Assembly (NCBI GenBank): GCA_052326605.1 | Contig: JBKQMB010000036.1 | Location: 22,644 to 86,643, forward strand | Source of the DNA: Bog-756 sp052326605 | GTDB lineage: Bacteria > Actinomycetota > Acidimicrobiia > Acidimicrobiales > RAAP-2 | DNA length: 64,000 bases | Direction of reading: 5' to 3' | Part shown: one piece after another, positions 17,325-26,137 of the stretch | How positions within the stretch are numbered: position 1 is the stretch's first letter | How the letters are laid out: the number at the start of each line of letters is the position of its first letter | Made by a program: the position numbers and the translations under genes | The notes under the pieces: generated by a model | What the model was told of the DNA's origin: nothing | Seen by the model: only the letters and a program-made list of their open reading frames with translations | The model's database searches: none

Positions 17325-17711
17325 ATGACCAAGATCGCAACAGAATCGGAGCAGCTCAACGTGTACCACCGCGATGGCACGAGCGAAGTGGTGGTGACTC
17401 TTCCGTTGCGGCCCAACGGGTCCTCGGAGTGGGATGGACAGGCCGATGGCATCTGGCGGGATCTCTACGACGATGCCGCCGACCAGGCGGGCGTCTCCTC
17501 GCGGGCGAACGGATCCGGGGACGAGACCCAGCTGGTGGTCACCATTCCGGACCACGAGACCGTCGAAGCCGTCAAGGCCACCCTCGACAAGGCCGTCGGC
17601 CTCATCGACACGACGGACAGCTGGCGCACCCGGTACAGCGGCATCGGGTCCGAGGTCCGGGAGGCCCTGGACGAGTGGTGGGCCTCGCTGAAAGCGAGTC
17701 AGTCCGAGTGA
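17325..17711 (+). CDS. Hypothetical protein, 128 residues
   Basis: A soluble acidic protein with no family I recognise. It has a beta-rich first half (SEVVVTLPLR, TQLVVTIPDHETVEAV) and a helical C-terminus (EVREALDEWWASLKA). The ATG is preceded by TAGGCTTCGACC, not a clear ribosome binding site. There are no membrane segments. Codon use is the same as in neighbouring genes. Confidence 0.6.
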   Translation: MTKIATESEQLNVYHRDGTSEVVVTLPLRPNGSSEWDGQADGIWRDLYDDAADQAGVSSRANGSGDETQLVVTIPDHETVEAVKATLDKAVGLIDTTDSWRTRYSGIGSEVREALDEWWASLKASQSE

Positions 17712-18194
17712 CGACTCACTGAGGCGTCTGCAACATCGGGGTCGGCGCACTGGTCGTCGTGTCCCCCTGACCCCCCTGGTCAGCCACTCGGCCCTCTCGA
17801 ACCACAGGTCGAAGTCGTGCTCCCACTCCTCGCCGTCATGGGACAGCTCCCAACGCCCACTCCTAGACGCAACGCCCGCACGGCTGTGCAGACGGAGCCC
17901 CCCGAGACCGTGCCTCCATGCTCCACCGGCCGACGAACGGGTCCAAACGCTCGAGCGCCGGTGTGCTGGGGGAACGGTCGGTCTTCGTGGCTCCCCCTCT
18001 CGCCAACGACGTCCTCGCGAGCTCCCCTTACCGCCCATCTCCGGCGTCCGGTCGACGAGCAGCCCGCACCGCGGGCTGGTGCCCCGCCACGGCACCCCTG
18101 GGGGATAGCCGGGCGGCGGAACGCCGGCCCGCGAGGTCGGCGTCGGGTCGCCGGTCCGGACGGGCCTGGTGCCGATGGGGCCGGGTAACGCTTG
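17712..18194. other. Intergenic region with a possible gene remnant
   Basis: About 480 bases without a supported gene. On the minus strand at about 17776-17862 one frame reads WELSHDGEEWEHDFDLWFE, the kind of C-terminal strand seen in DUF1579-like lipocalins, but it has no matching start or upstream domain. It may be a fragment of a lost gene. The rest shows nothing I can interpret. Confidence 0.3.
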
Positions 18195-18222
18195 TATCGA
18201 CTCTCGATATCGAGTATCGATA
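18195..18222. promoter_or_regulatory. 28-bp palindrome at the padR-chrA promoter
   Basis: Three nested elements form a near-perfect palindrome: TATCGA at the left end, CTCGATATCGAG (perfect 12-bp) in the centre and TCGATA at the right end. Only two of 14 base pairs mismatch. It ends five bases before the PadR start codon, so a bound dimer would block transcription or translation start. Autoregulation by the PadR protein encoded next is the simplest reading. Confidence 0.65.
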
Positions 18223-18226
18223 TGGG

Positions 18227-18532
18227 ATGGACCTCGTCCGGGACTTCCACCGTGGAGCGGTTCGGCTCCACGTCCTGTTCCACGCCAAGTCCGAGGATGT
18301 GTTCGGCGCTGCGATCGCAATGGAGATCGCCCGACACGGCCACTCCGTGTCTCCAGGCACCTTGTACCCGCTGCTCCACGACCTCGAGGCTTCCGGCGAT
18401 CTGACGTCCACGACCGTGGTGGTGGGAGGACACCGGCGGCGGTGCTACCGGATCACCCCCCAGGGAAGGCGAACATTGGAGGCCTGCACCGCCGCGCTGC
18501 GCGAACTGGCCGACGAGGTCCTCGAACCATGA
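18227..18532 (+). CDS. PadR-family transcriptional regulator
   Basis: A 101-residue winged-helix regulator. The order of elements is typical: helix with FGAAIAMEIARHGHSVS, recognition helix with PGTLYPLLHDLEASGDL, wing (TTVVVGGHRRRCYRITPQG) and a dimerisation helix. The ATG at 18227 is preceded by TATGGG and lies five bases after the palindrome. Its TGA overlaps the ATG of chrA, so the regulator and transporter are cotranslated. PadR-type regulators next to chrA are known to control chromate efflux in other bacteria. Confidence 0.88.
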   Translation: MDLVRDFHRGAVRLHVLFHAKSEDVFGAAIAMEIARHGHSVSPGTLYPLLHDLEASGDLTSTTVVVGGHRRRCYRITPQGRRTLEACTAALRELADEVLEP

Positions 18533-19701
18533 GCGCCACCGCAGGCGCTCCCGTCGGACCGGGCACCATCCTCAAGGAGTGGGGCCGGATCGGCGTGCTG
18601 GGATTCGGCGGTCCCCCGGCGCACATCACCATGCTTCGTCGGCTCTGCGTCGAAGAGGAAGGGTGGTTGACCGCTCACGACTTCGAGGACGGCATCGCGG
18701 CAACCAATCTGCTGCCCGGCCCCGCGTCCACGCAGTTGGCGATCTTCTGCGCCTGGCGGATCGCCGGCATCACCGGAGCGCTGCTCGGTGGGCTCGCCTT
18801 CATCTGTCCCGGGCTGATGGTCATCATCGCGCTCGCCGCACTGTTCCTCGCCGGCCATCCACCGACTGTGGTGCTGGGGGCTGCAGCCGGTGCGGGCGCC
18901 GCAGTACCTGCGGTGGCACTCGCAGCGGCCGTGGGACTGATCCCCAGTAGCTGGAAGCGGGCGCGAAAAGCTCGCACAGCACGGCTCCGGTGGCTCGCCT
19001 ATGTCGCCCTCGGAGCAGCTTCCGCTGCTCTCATCGGCCCGTACCTGGTCGTGGTGATTGCCCTCTGTGGCGCTCTGGAGATCGTCGCCCGACGACCCGG
19101 ACCTGCCGAACGGACCAGGGGTATGCCCGCCGTCATGGCCGCCAAGACCAGCCTCGTCGGCATCGGGGGCCTCGGGGCGCTCGTCTGGGTTGCCTTCAAG
19201 GTCGGTGCCCTGTCCTACGGCGGGGGCTTCGTCATCGTTCCGCTGATGCAGCACAGTGCCGTGGTCACCTATCACTGGATGACCGGAGCGCAGTTTCTGG
19301 ATGCCGTGGCCCTGGGCCAGGTGACTCCCGGCCCGGTCGTCCAGACCGTTGCCGTCGTCGGCTACGCCGCGGGAGGCGTCGGAGGCGCACTGTTGGCGGC
19401 TGTCGTGGCGTTCGCCCCGTCGTTCGTGTTCGTACTCGCCCTGGGCCCGCACTTCGACCGATTGCGCGCGAATCAACGCGCCCAGGCCTTCCTCACGGGC
19501 GCCGGCGCCTGCGCAATCGGAGCCATCGCCGGGGCTGCGATTCCCTTGGGTCTGGCGCTCTCCAGCTGGTGGCAGGTCGCTGTGCTCGGAGCGGCCGGCG
19601 TGTGGCTGCTCGCCTTGCGACGAGGAACACTCGCGTGCCTCCTGGGGATGGGTGCGATCGGCGCCATCGGCGTTGCGCTGGGCGCTCCGGTCGCTCGATG
19701 A
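18529..19701 (+). CDS. chrA: Chromate transporter ChrA (long-chain, two-domain)
   Basis: A 390-residue membrane protein with two homologous CHR halves. The first opens with RIGVLGFGGPPAHI and has NLLPGPASTQLAIF; the second has KVGALSYGGGFVIVPLMQ and LGQVTPGPVVQTVAV. The FGGP and PGP pairs are family signatures. It likely exports chromate or a related oxyanion such as sulfate. The start overlaps the padR stop by four bases. About ten membrane segments are visible. Confidence 0.92.
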   Translation: MSATAGAPVGPGTILKEWGRIGVLGFGGPPAHITMLRRLCVEEEGWLTAHDFEDGIAATNLLPGPASTQLAIFCAWRIAGITGALLGGLAFICPGLMVIIALAALFLAGHPPTVVLGAAAGAGAAVPAVALAAAVGLIPSSWKRARKARTARLRWLAYVALGAASAALIGPYLVVVIALCGALEIVARRPGPAERTRGMPAVMAAKTSLVGIGGLGALVWVAFKVGALSYGGGFVIVPLMQHSAVVTYHWMTGAQFLDAVALGQVTPGPVVQTVAVVGYAAGGVGGALLAAVVAFAPSFVFVLALGPHFDRLRANQRAQAFLTGAGACAIGAIAGAAIPLGLALSSWWQVAVLGAAGVWLLALRRGTLACLLGMGAIGAIGVALGAPVAR

Positions 19702-19905
19702 CGTCCGGAGCTGGCCGGTTGGCGGCCGTCCCGGATCGTGGCCGGTTCGAGCCCGCCATCCCTCGGGGACAGCCGGTAAGGTCAGCGACACCTCGTCCCG
19801 ATCGTCGGGCCCATCGTCGGCGTGACCTCGTAGGCTGGGTGGCGCCGGCCGTCGGCCACCGGCGCCATCGCTCCCAACCGGGTCAGGTCCGGCGGGGTCG
19901 AGTAG

Positions 19906-19922
19906 AATTGTGAACAACAATT
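19906..19922. promoter_or_regulatory. AT-rich inverted repeat upstream of the 149-residue gene
   Basis: AATTGT-GAACA-ACAATT is a perfect 6-bp inverted repeat in otherwise GC-rich DNA, 53 bases before the start codon. TAGAAT (19904-19909) could be a -10 element overlapped by it. Regulator unknown. Confidence 0.35.
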
Positions 19923-19974
19923 GGGTTGTCCGGGTGGCCGTCCGGCACCCACGGAGTCGAGCGGAGGCCACATC

Positions 19975-20424
19975 ATGGGATTCATGGACAAGGTGAAGGC
20001 TCAGGCAACGGTGCTGGCCGACAAGGCGCAGACCGGGGTGCAGCAGGGCCAGACAAAACTCCAGGAGATGCAGGCCACCAAGCAGGCCGACCACCTACTC
20101 CGGGAGCTCGGGGCCTACGTCTTCCTGAGCGAACGGGGGCGCATCCAGCCCGACAGCGAGGCCAAGGTGACAGCGATCATGGGCGAGCTCGATGCCCTCG
20201 AAGCCGCCGGCACCGAGGTGACCATCACCGTCGATCCGTCCGCGGTTCCGGCCGGCGGTGCGGTGCCACGGTCCGGTGGCGAAACCCAAGCGAGTGCACC
20301 GTCGGCCCCACCGGCGGAAGCCACGGCACCGCCGGCGGGTGACCCGCTGCCCCAGGCGGGCGAAGGACCCCCCCAGACCGGCAGTGCCATCCCAAGGTCC
20401 GGCAGCGGCCTTCCGGGCGAATAG
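19975..20424 (+). CDS. Hypothetical helical protein with Pro/Ala-rich tail
   Basis: A 149-residue protein. The N-terminal 60 residues form a charged amphipathic helix (MGFMDKVKAQATVLADKAQT...), followed by HLLRELGAYVFLSERGR and a helical stretch. From about residue 90 the chain is Pro/Ala/Gly-rich and probably disordered. Proteins of this form are common and uncharacterised in actinobacteria; the start resembles membrane-associated helices. GCGGAGG precedes the ATG. A strong hairpin follows the stop codon. Confidence 0.7.
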   Translation: MGFMDKVKAQATVLADKAQTGVQQGQTKLQEMQATKQADHLLRELGAYVFLSERGRIQPDSEAKVTAIMGELDALEAAGTEVTITVDPSAVPAGGAVPRSGGETQASAPSAPPAEATAPPAGDPLPQAGEGPPQTGSAIPRSGSGLPGE

Positions 20425-20430
20425 TCGAGA

Positions 20431-20454
20431 CGACCCGTCCACCGGGACGGGTCG
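20431..20454 (+). terminator. Strong hairpin terminator
   Basis: CGACCCGTCC-ACCG-GGACGGGTCG is a perfect 10-bp stem with a 4-base loop, beginning seven bases after the stop codon of the preceding gene. No T-run follows. Its place and strength fit an actinobacterial terminator. Confidence 0.65.
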
Positions 20455-20873
20455 CTCGTCGCCTGCCCGTTTGGAGTTGGGGCCGGATCAGCTGGGCGAG
20501 AGGCCTCGGTCCCGACCGACGGCTTTGGTTTCGCGCTGGGCGGGCCAGCGGGCATCCCAGCGCAGGACCGCTGGGGCCACACCATCACCGGCAGGGTTGA
20601 ATGACGCAAGACGGACTCTCTGACGCCACACGCGGAGATGCGGTCGAGCCCTCGACGCTGGACGGATCCGAGCACCGACGTCTCCGAAGCGAGCGGAGGG
20701 ACCCGCGGGTGTCAACCCCTCATGAGCAGCATGCCGACACGGGGTGGTGGCCAGGTCGGAGCGGCGGACAACCCCTGGCTACTCCTCCAACCGCAGGTGG
20801 GACGCGATCTTCGCCGCGTCGCCATCCCGTGAGCGCACCAACAAGTGGAGTTTCAGTTCCGGTTATAGTGTCT
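20455..20873. other. Intergenic region
   Basis: About 420 bases between the terminator and the efflux operon's control region. No reading frame with a credible start or family pattern is seen on either strand. TATAGT at 20864-20869 could be a -10 element for the efflux operon, but no good -35 is found 17 bases upstream. Confidence 0.4.
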
Positions 20874-20905
20874 CCTGGTTGCGGAATCTCGGTTCCGCAA
20901 CCAGG
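20874..20905. promoter_or_regulatory. Perfect 13-bp inverted repeat upstream of the MFS-TetR operon
   Basis: CCTGGTTGCGGAA-N6-TTCCGCAACCAGG is a perfect 13-bp inverted repeat, 53 bases before the MFS start and just after TATAGT (20864-20869). A TetR regulator is encoded at the end of the operon, so this is a good operator candidate. As RNA it would form a stable hairpin in the leader. Confidence 0.6.
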
Positions 20906-20957
20906 TCCGTGCGCCGCAGGGACGGTAGCCATCGATCAAGCGGAGAAGTAGGCGTCG

Positions 20958-22418
20958 ATGACCAGACAACTCGAACGGGCGAACTACCGCATCACCTTCC
21001 TCGTTCTGCTCCTCGGAGCCTCCGCCTATGCACTTCTGCAGACGCTCGTGATCCCAGCGCTCCCGACGATCCAGCACGATCTGCACACCACGCAGAACAC
21101 TGTGACGTGGGTGGTCACGGTGTACTTGCTCTCGGCGTCGATCTTCACGCCGATCATGGGGCGGGTCGGCGACATGGTGGGCAAGGAGCGCATGCTGGTG
21201 GCCACCCTCGTCGCCCTCGCCGCCGGTTCGGTCGTGGCCGGTCTGGCTCACTCGATCGGGATACTCATCCTCGGCCGGGCGATCCAGGGCGTCGGCGGTG
21301 GGGTGCTGCCACTTTCCTTCGGGATCATCCGAGACGAGTTCCCCACGACCAAGGTGCCGACCGGTGTGGGTGTCATCGCCGCGATGATCGCGGTCGGCTC
21401 AGGCATCGGCCTCGTGGTGGCCGGCCCGATCATCAGCCACCTCAGCTACCACTGGCTCTTCTGGATCCCGTTGGTCATCATCGTCCTCGCCGCCATCTGC
21501 GCTCAGCTGTTCGTCCCCGAGTCGCCGGTGCGAACGGCGGGCCGGATCAACTGGCCGGCCGCGGTGCTGCTGTCGGGTTGGCTGGTGGCGCTCCTCCTCG
21601 GTGTGAGTGAGGCGCCCAGCTGGGGGTGGGGCTCCCCGAAGGTCCTCGGCCTCCTCGCCCTGGGCGTCGTCCTCGCCGCCGCCTGGATCGCCGTCGAGCT
21701 CCGCTCCCGCCAGCCCCTGATCGACATGCACATGATGCGGGTCCCGGCGGTGTGGACGAACAACCTCGTGGCCTTTCTGTTCGGGGTCGGGATGTACTCG
21801 GCCATGGCTTTCTTGCCGGAGTTCCTACAGACACCGACCTCGGCCGGCTACGGGTTCGGGGCGAGCATCGTCCGCTCCGGGCTCTTCCTGCTCCCCCTCA
21901 CGGTCACGATGTTCATCTTCGGCCTGCTCTCGGGGAGGATTGCGGCGGGGATCGGCTCGAAGATGGCGGTGATCATAGGTTCGGTCATCTCGTGCATCGC
22001 CTACGTCATGCTGGCGCTCGCCCACAGCCATGCGTGGGAGATCTACGTGGCCAGCGCCCTGCTCGGCGTCGGACTGGGGCTGGCATTCTCGGCAATGTCG
22101 AACCTCATCGTCCAGGCGGTTCCGCCGGCCCAGACCGGCGTGGCGAGCGGGATGAACGCCAACATCCGCACCATCGGCGGGGCGGTGGGGGCGGCGGTGA
22201 TGTCCAGCATCGTGACCTCGACCGTGCTCCACGGCGGGCTCCCCGCCGAATCCGGCTACACCGACGGCTTCCTGTTCCTCGCAGCCGTAACCCTGGCGGC
22301 TGTCGTCGCCGCCATCTTCATCCCCAGCCCGTCGCCCGCTGCGAGGGAGGACCACGAGATCCACATGTCCCACGCCGAGCTGGCCATGGTCCCCGCCGGA
22401 ACCATCACCGAAGGATGA
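20958..22418 (+). CDS. MFS multidrug efflux transporter (DHA2/EmrB-QacA type)
   Basis: A 486-residue protein with about 14 membrane segments. WVVTVYLLSASIFTPIMGRVGDMVGKERM contains motif A of the 14-TM family in its second half (GRVGDMVGKER), and GRAIQGVGGGVLPLSFGII is motif B/C-like. It likely exports drugs or toxic lipophiles by proton antiport. GGAGAAG lies 10 bases before the ATG. Its TGA overlaps the start of the TetR gene, so expression of exporter and regulator is linked. Confidence 0.92.
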   Translation: MTRQLERANYRITFLVLLLGASAYALLQTLVIPALPTIQHDLHTTQNTVTWVVTVYLLSASIFTPIMGRVGDMVGKERMLVATLVALAAGSVVAGLAHSIGILILGRAIQGVGGGVLPLSFGIIRDEFPTTKVPTGVGVIAAMIAVGSGIGLVVAGPIISHLSYHWLFWIPLVIIVLAAICAQLFVPESPVRTAGRINWPAAVLLSGWLVALLLGVSEAPSWGWGSPKVLGLLALGVVLAAAWIAVELRSRQPLIDMHMMRVPAVWTNNLVAFLFGVGMYSAMAFLPEFLQTPTSAGYGFGASIVRSGLFLLPLTVTMFIFGLLSGRIAAGIGSKMAVIIGSVISCIAYVMLALAHSHAWEIYVASALLGVGLGLAFSAMSNLIVQAVPPAQTGVASGMNANIRTIGGAVGAAVMSSIVTSTVLHGGLPAESGYTDGFLFLAAVTLAAVVAAIFIPSPSPAAREDHEIHMSHAELAMVPAGTITEG

Positions 22419-23032
22419 TGGACCCGATCACGTCGTACGGATCGCGTGCCCTGCGACGCGACGCCGCGGAAAATCGGGACAAGATCCTCGAGGCGGCGAG
22501 AGCCTCGTTCGATGAGGAGGGTTTCGAGATCGGCATTGAGGCGATCGCTCAGCGCGCCGGCGTCGGCGTCGGCACCGTCTATCGCCGGTTTCCGACCAAG
22601 GAGCTCCTGATCGCGGCAGTGGTCGACGAGGTCCTCGCGGCCATCCGCGACGCGGCCCTCGCTGCGAGTGAGCACGAATCCGCAACCGAGGGTTTGACCG
22701 AGTACCTCTTCACGGTGGGCCGGCTGCAGTTCGAACACGCCGGATGCCTGCCCCGGCTGTGGAACGGTGCCGACGATGCGGTGCGCCGGGAGATCGAGGC
22801 GATCAGCCGGCAGCTCCTCGCCAAGGCCCAAGCGACGGGGTCGGTCCGTGGCGATGTCGTCTACGAGGACATCGCCACGATCTTCTGGTCGCTTCAAGGG
22901 GTGATCGAGAGGACCGCCACCGTTGCGCCCGATGCCTGGAAGCGCCATCTCGATATTCTGATCCAGGCCTTGACCCAGGGCGACATTCCACTGGCTCACG
23001 CACCGCTAACCCCCAACAGGCCGAACGGGTGA
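22415..23032 (+). CDS. TetR/AcrR-family regulator
   Basis: A 205-residue repressor-type protein. Residues 15-65 contain the TetR DNA-binding domain (NRDKILEAARASFDEEGF..IEAIAQRAGVGVGTVYRRFPTKEELL-like pattern). The C-terminal ligand domain is helical (LQGVIERTATVAPDAW). Start is ATG at 22415, or the in-frame ATG three bases later, overlapping the MFS stop. It likely represses its own operon through the inverted repeat at 20874-20905, and a transported compound would relieve it. Confidence 0.9.
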   Translation: MMDPITSYGSRALRRDAAENRDKILEAARASFDEEGFEIGIEAIAQRAGVGVGTVYRRFPTKELLIAAVVDEVLAAIRDAALAASEHESATEGLTEYLFTVGRLQFEHAGCLPRLWNGADDAVRREIEAISRQLLAKAQATGSVRGDVVYEDIATIFWSLQGVIERTATVAPDAWKRHLDILIQALTQGDIPLAHAPLTPNRPNG

Positions 23033-23165
23033 AACGTGAGTCAGGGCGCGGGGTGATCTCCTAACGGAAGGCAAGCCTCTCAGGCGAGCTTTTCGGTACC
23101 ATCTTCCCTGGTCGGGGACCCACAGCGACGGAGTCGGAGAACAGCGGGCGGCCCGGTTCGGCTGC

Positions 23166-23591
23166 TCAGCCCGCCTTTCGGTACCGGCGAAGTCGATTGC
23201 CCGGGCGGCCGCGACCGCTCTGGGCTGGAGGTGCTTCCACGGGCTCGGGTGCCGACTCGGGCACCGCCTGGCACTCCGCACAGATGCGAGTCCCGTCGAC
23301 CAGCCTGGTCACGCCCACCGCTCCGCACCGCTGACAGGGTCGCCCGACGAACACCTGAGCTACGGCCGTTGGCTGGAGCGCAGCCAGCTCTTGGAGGCGC
23401 TGCTGGATGTCGTCCTTAAGCACGAAGGCGCCCGACTCGGTGCGGCGAACCAGTTCCCAGGCGACGAGCTCGTGGATCAGGGGGGCGATCTGATCCAGCC
23501 GCCGCCCGGGGTCGCTCACCGCCCGGGCAACCAGCGCGGCGGGCGGCGGGGCCAAGCCGCCCTTGGGAATCCAGGTGTCGTCACCGATCAT
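23166..23591 (-). CDS. Hypothetical protein with C-terminal zinc ribbon
   Basis: A 141-residue protein. The first 85 residues look like a small winged-helix (LDQIAPLIHELVAWELVRRTESGAFVL). A zinc-ribbon follows with CQRCGAVG and, 14 residues on, CAEC. The tail is basic (GRGRPGNRLRRYRKAG). I chose the ATG at 23591 because AAGGAG is six bases upstream; an ATG at 23597 sits on the ribosome binding site. DNA binding is plausible but no family is recognised. Confidence 0.65.
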   Translation of the reverse strand: MIGDDTWIPKGGLAPPPAALVARAVSDPGRRLDQIAPLIHELVAWELVRRTESGAFVLKDDIQQRLQELAALQPTAVAQVFVGRPCQRCGAVGVTRLVDGTRICAECQAVPESAPEPVEAPPAQSGRGRPGNRLRRYRKAG

Positions 23592-24189
23592 CGCCATCTC
23601 CTTGCGTTCCCGCGCCGCCGCGCATCCGGCGATGCCTCTCTGCGGCACCGCCCATGCCCGTGCCCTGATGGCCCCGTCGAAGGTGTTCCGCGCCGAGGCC
23701 ATCGTCATCGTCGCACGAACCCGGTGACCCGTAAAGGGGCAGAATCCTCTAATCGGCATCTCGACCGGTCGGCAGCCCAACTGGCTGGCCTGAGCTGGGG
23801 GCCCGAGAGGCCGGCGTCCCGGCAAGCTCCGGCGGGCCGGGCACGCGGCCTGCTCCAGAGGATCGGGTCTGCTCGATTGGACCTTCGGCCATTCGGACGA
23901 TGGTGCCCCGGTCGTCGTGGAGCCGGCTGAGGCCAAGGGCTGGAGTCGGCGAACCATCGTCCCCGCCGGCCCGGATGAGTTCCCCCGGGTATTCCGGACA
24001 AGATCGCTCGTTCCGAAGAGCACCGCCCAGACAGGCAGCATCGCCGGTACAGACCGCAGGAGAAGGACAGATCGCACTCCTCCGGAACCTATGCGCTCAC
24101 AAGCTCTTCGGCGGTGGCAGAATCGTTAGGTCCGATCCGAGGCCATGTGGGGCGCCAGAGTGGGTGGCGATAGCGAGGAGAGTGCTCTC
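23592..24189. other. Intergenic region
   Basis: Almost 600 bases between divergent genes. Several overlapping open frames exist on both strands, but all have the composition of non-coding GC-rich DNA and none has a good start site. Nothing else is recognised. Confidence 0.4.
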
Positions 24190-25032
24190 ATGTCTGGTGT
24201 CCACATAGTGACCGACAGCTCGTGCGATCTCGAACAAGACGAGACGGACCTGATCAATACCGAGATCGTGCCTCTGAGCATCCGGATTGGGAGCGAAGAG
24301 TTCACCGACCGTCGGGACCTCAGCGTCGAAGAGTTCTACAGCAGAATGGCGAACTCCGACGTTCTCCCCCAGACTGCCTGCCCGTCGCCAGGTGCCTTCG
24401 AACGGGCGTTCCGCAACGCGGGCGACGCCGGTGCTGACGCAGTGGTCTGCCTCAACATCTCGGGAGCATTGTCCACCACGTTGCAGTCGGCCCAAACCGC
24501 GGCCGCCACGTGTGAGGGACGACTACCGGTGCATGTGGTCGACAGCCGGTCCGTGTCCAGCGGACTCGGCACCCTCGTACTCGAAGCCGCCAAGACGGCC
24601 GGTGGTGGCGCCGGTGCAGACTCCGTGCTGCGCCGAATCCGCGACCTCATCCCTCGCACGCACGTGTTCGCTGCTCTGAACACGCTGGAGAACCTGAAGA
24701 GGGGCGGGCGCATCGGGGGGGCCAAGGCGATGTTGGGATCGATGCTGTCGATCAAGCCTCTGCTCGACATCAGCGGTGGTGTGGTCCAGGAGGCCGGCAA
24801 GGCTCGTACCCGCAAGAGGGCCATGCAGATGCTCTACGAACGGATGATCGGCGCCGGGGAGATCGAGCATGTTGCGGTGATGCACGGTGGGGCACCCGAC
24901 ATCGACGAGTTCCTCGACCTCATCGCTCCCCACTTTCCCCGCACGGTGCTTCGAATTGGGAAACTGGGCGCCGTCGTCGGCGTTCACGGCGGTGCCCAGA
25001 TCATCGGCGTCAGCTGGATCGCCGCAGCGTAG
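24190..25032 (+). CDS. DegV family fatty-acid-binding protein
   Basis: A 280-residue DegV protein. VTDSSCDL opens the first domain, a DxSCD-type motif that contacts the fatty acid carboxylate. LPQTACPSPGAF contains the second conserved Ser/Thr region, and LKRGGRIGGAKAMLGSMLSIKPLL is the strongly conserved family core. Members bind long-chain fatty acids and, as FakB, can present them to a fatty acid kinase (FakA); no fakA is next to it here. The ATG at 24190 has GCGAGGAGAG upstream. Confidence 0.92.
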   Translation: MSGVHIVTDSSCDLEQDETDLINTEIVPLSIRIGSEEFTDRRDLSVEEFYSRMANSDVLPQTACPSPGAFERAFRNAGDAGADAVVCLNISGALSTTLQSAQTAAATCEGRLPVHVVDSRSVSSGLGTLVLEAAKTAGGGAGADSVLRRIRDLIPRTHVFAALNTLENLKRGGRIGGAKAMLGSMLSIKPLLDISGGVVQEAGKARTRKRAMQMLYERMIGAGEIEHVAVMHGGAPDIDEFLDLIAPHFPRTVLRIGKLGAVVGVHGGAQIIGVSWIAAA

Positions 25033-25250
25033 AGGGGAACGCGGAGGGGGATCTCGAGTCACTTGACGGAAACCAGTTCTTCGGATCTGAGCGGGGTGTG
25101 AAGGCGCCATCTGGAGCAATCGCCCCTCGGTTGAGCCAGGTACGGCACTGACCAATTCCGGCGGCCAGGTGGGCGATCTTCGACTCGGCGGAGGATGAGG
25201 CCGGATCGGGCATTGCGTCCTGTTTCTTGCGTGGCGTCCGAGTGATCGGC

Positions 25251-26042
25251 CTAGCCAACTTCAATGGTGGGTGGAGTCCAGTCTGGATCCGGTTCGACGA
25301 ACTGTCGGATCAGCGTGTGGAGGCCCATGCCCAAGATGGTCCACTCCTCCAACATCCCGCCAGTGCCTGTCGGCAAACTGATCTGTCGCATGGCTTGTTC
25401 ATCGACGAGGTCTCGCAGCGCGCTGCCCTCCGCCAAGGCCTGGATGGCTGAGGCACCCTCGGCCATTGTGAGGGGCGCCTTGACCCGGAACCCGAGGTGG
25501 TCGAGCACGGCCGTGTAGAGATCGGTCGTGTCGCGCATGATGGATCCGTAGCTGATCAGGAGCGCCTCTTTGAGCCGTTCCTTATCGTCAGTGGACTGAC
25601 CCGACCCGGCGAGTGCCCAGATCCCAATCCAGACCCGCCAGATGGGGGACGAACGGAGCGTGTCGAGCATTACCGTGCCGGTGACCCGGCAGAGATCAGA
25701 CATGCATTGCCAGCGGCTCTCGACGCTAGAACGATCGGCGTTCACGAGGATATCGTTGAGGAGGATCTCTGACAGCTCATGGAAGTCCTGAGAGTCGCTG
25801 GCCGCAATCGTGGCGAGCACCTCGGTTTGGAACGCCTCCTGAGTTCGGAACGCCCTCCCGATGACCGACGCATTCGTTAGTCGAATGCCCTCAGTCTGCT
25901 CAAGTCTGTCGAATACACGCTTGAACGTAAGACCCTCCGCGCCGCTGCCGAGCCCTTCCTCCAGGAGGGTCTCGACGCCCGTGTCGAGCAGCAATTGCCT
26001 GATCTCGTCGGTACTTCGACGAGTACGCGGACCATCGGGCAT
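25251..26042 (-). CDS. TetR-like transcriptional regulator
   Basis: A 263-residue protein. The N-terminal 70 residues fit a divergent TetR helix-turn-helix (TDEIRQLLLDTGVETLLEEG ... FDRLEQTEGIRLTNASVIGRAF). The remainder is helical with Trp-rich segments (SPIWRVWIGIWAL). It is longer than usual (about 200) and the recognition helix is atypical, so it could be a distant member. ATG at 26042 has AGGAGGT 11 bases upstream. An inverted repeat lies 60-95 bases upstream. Confidence 0.7.
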   Translation of the reverse strand: MPDGPRTRRSTDEIRQLLLDTGVETLLEEGLGSGAEGLTFKRVFDRLEQTEGIRLTNASVIGRAFRTQEAFQTEVLATIAASDSQDFHELSEILLNDILVNADRSSVESRWQCMSDLCRVTGTVMLDTLRSSPIWRVWIGIWALAGSGQSTDDKERLKEALLISYGSIMRDTTDLYTAVLDHLGFRVKAPLTMAEGASAIQALAEGSALRDLVDEQAMRQISLPTGTGGMLEEWTILGMGLHTLIRQFVEPDPDWTPPTIEVG

Positions 26043-26101
26043 TAGCGCAGCAGACCTCCTACCGTTCCCAACCTCCAACTGAGCCGATGACGAAACAAGA
26101 T

Positions 26102-26137
26102 AGTCGCAACTCGCTCGTGCGACTCACAGTTGCGACT
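26102..26137. promoter_or_regulatory. Inverted repeat upstream of the TetR-like gene
   Basis: AGTCGCAACT-N16-AGTTGCGACT is a perfect 10-bp inverted repeat, and GTTGCAA occurs again at 26142-26148. It lies upstream of the TetR-like gene and is a candidate autoregulatory operator. TTG-rich spacing could also fit a promoter. Confidence 0.5.

Noticed and set aside
18445..20094. Minus-strand open frame of 549 codons
   Set aside because: It is antisense to padR-chrA and the next gene; composition is non-coding.
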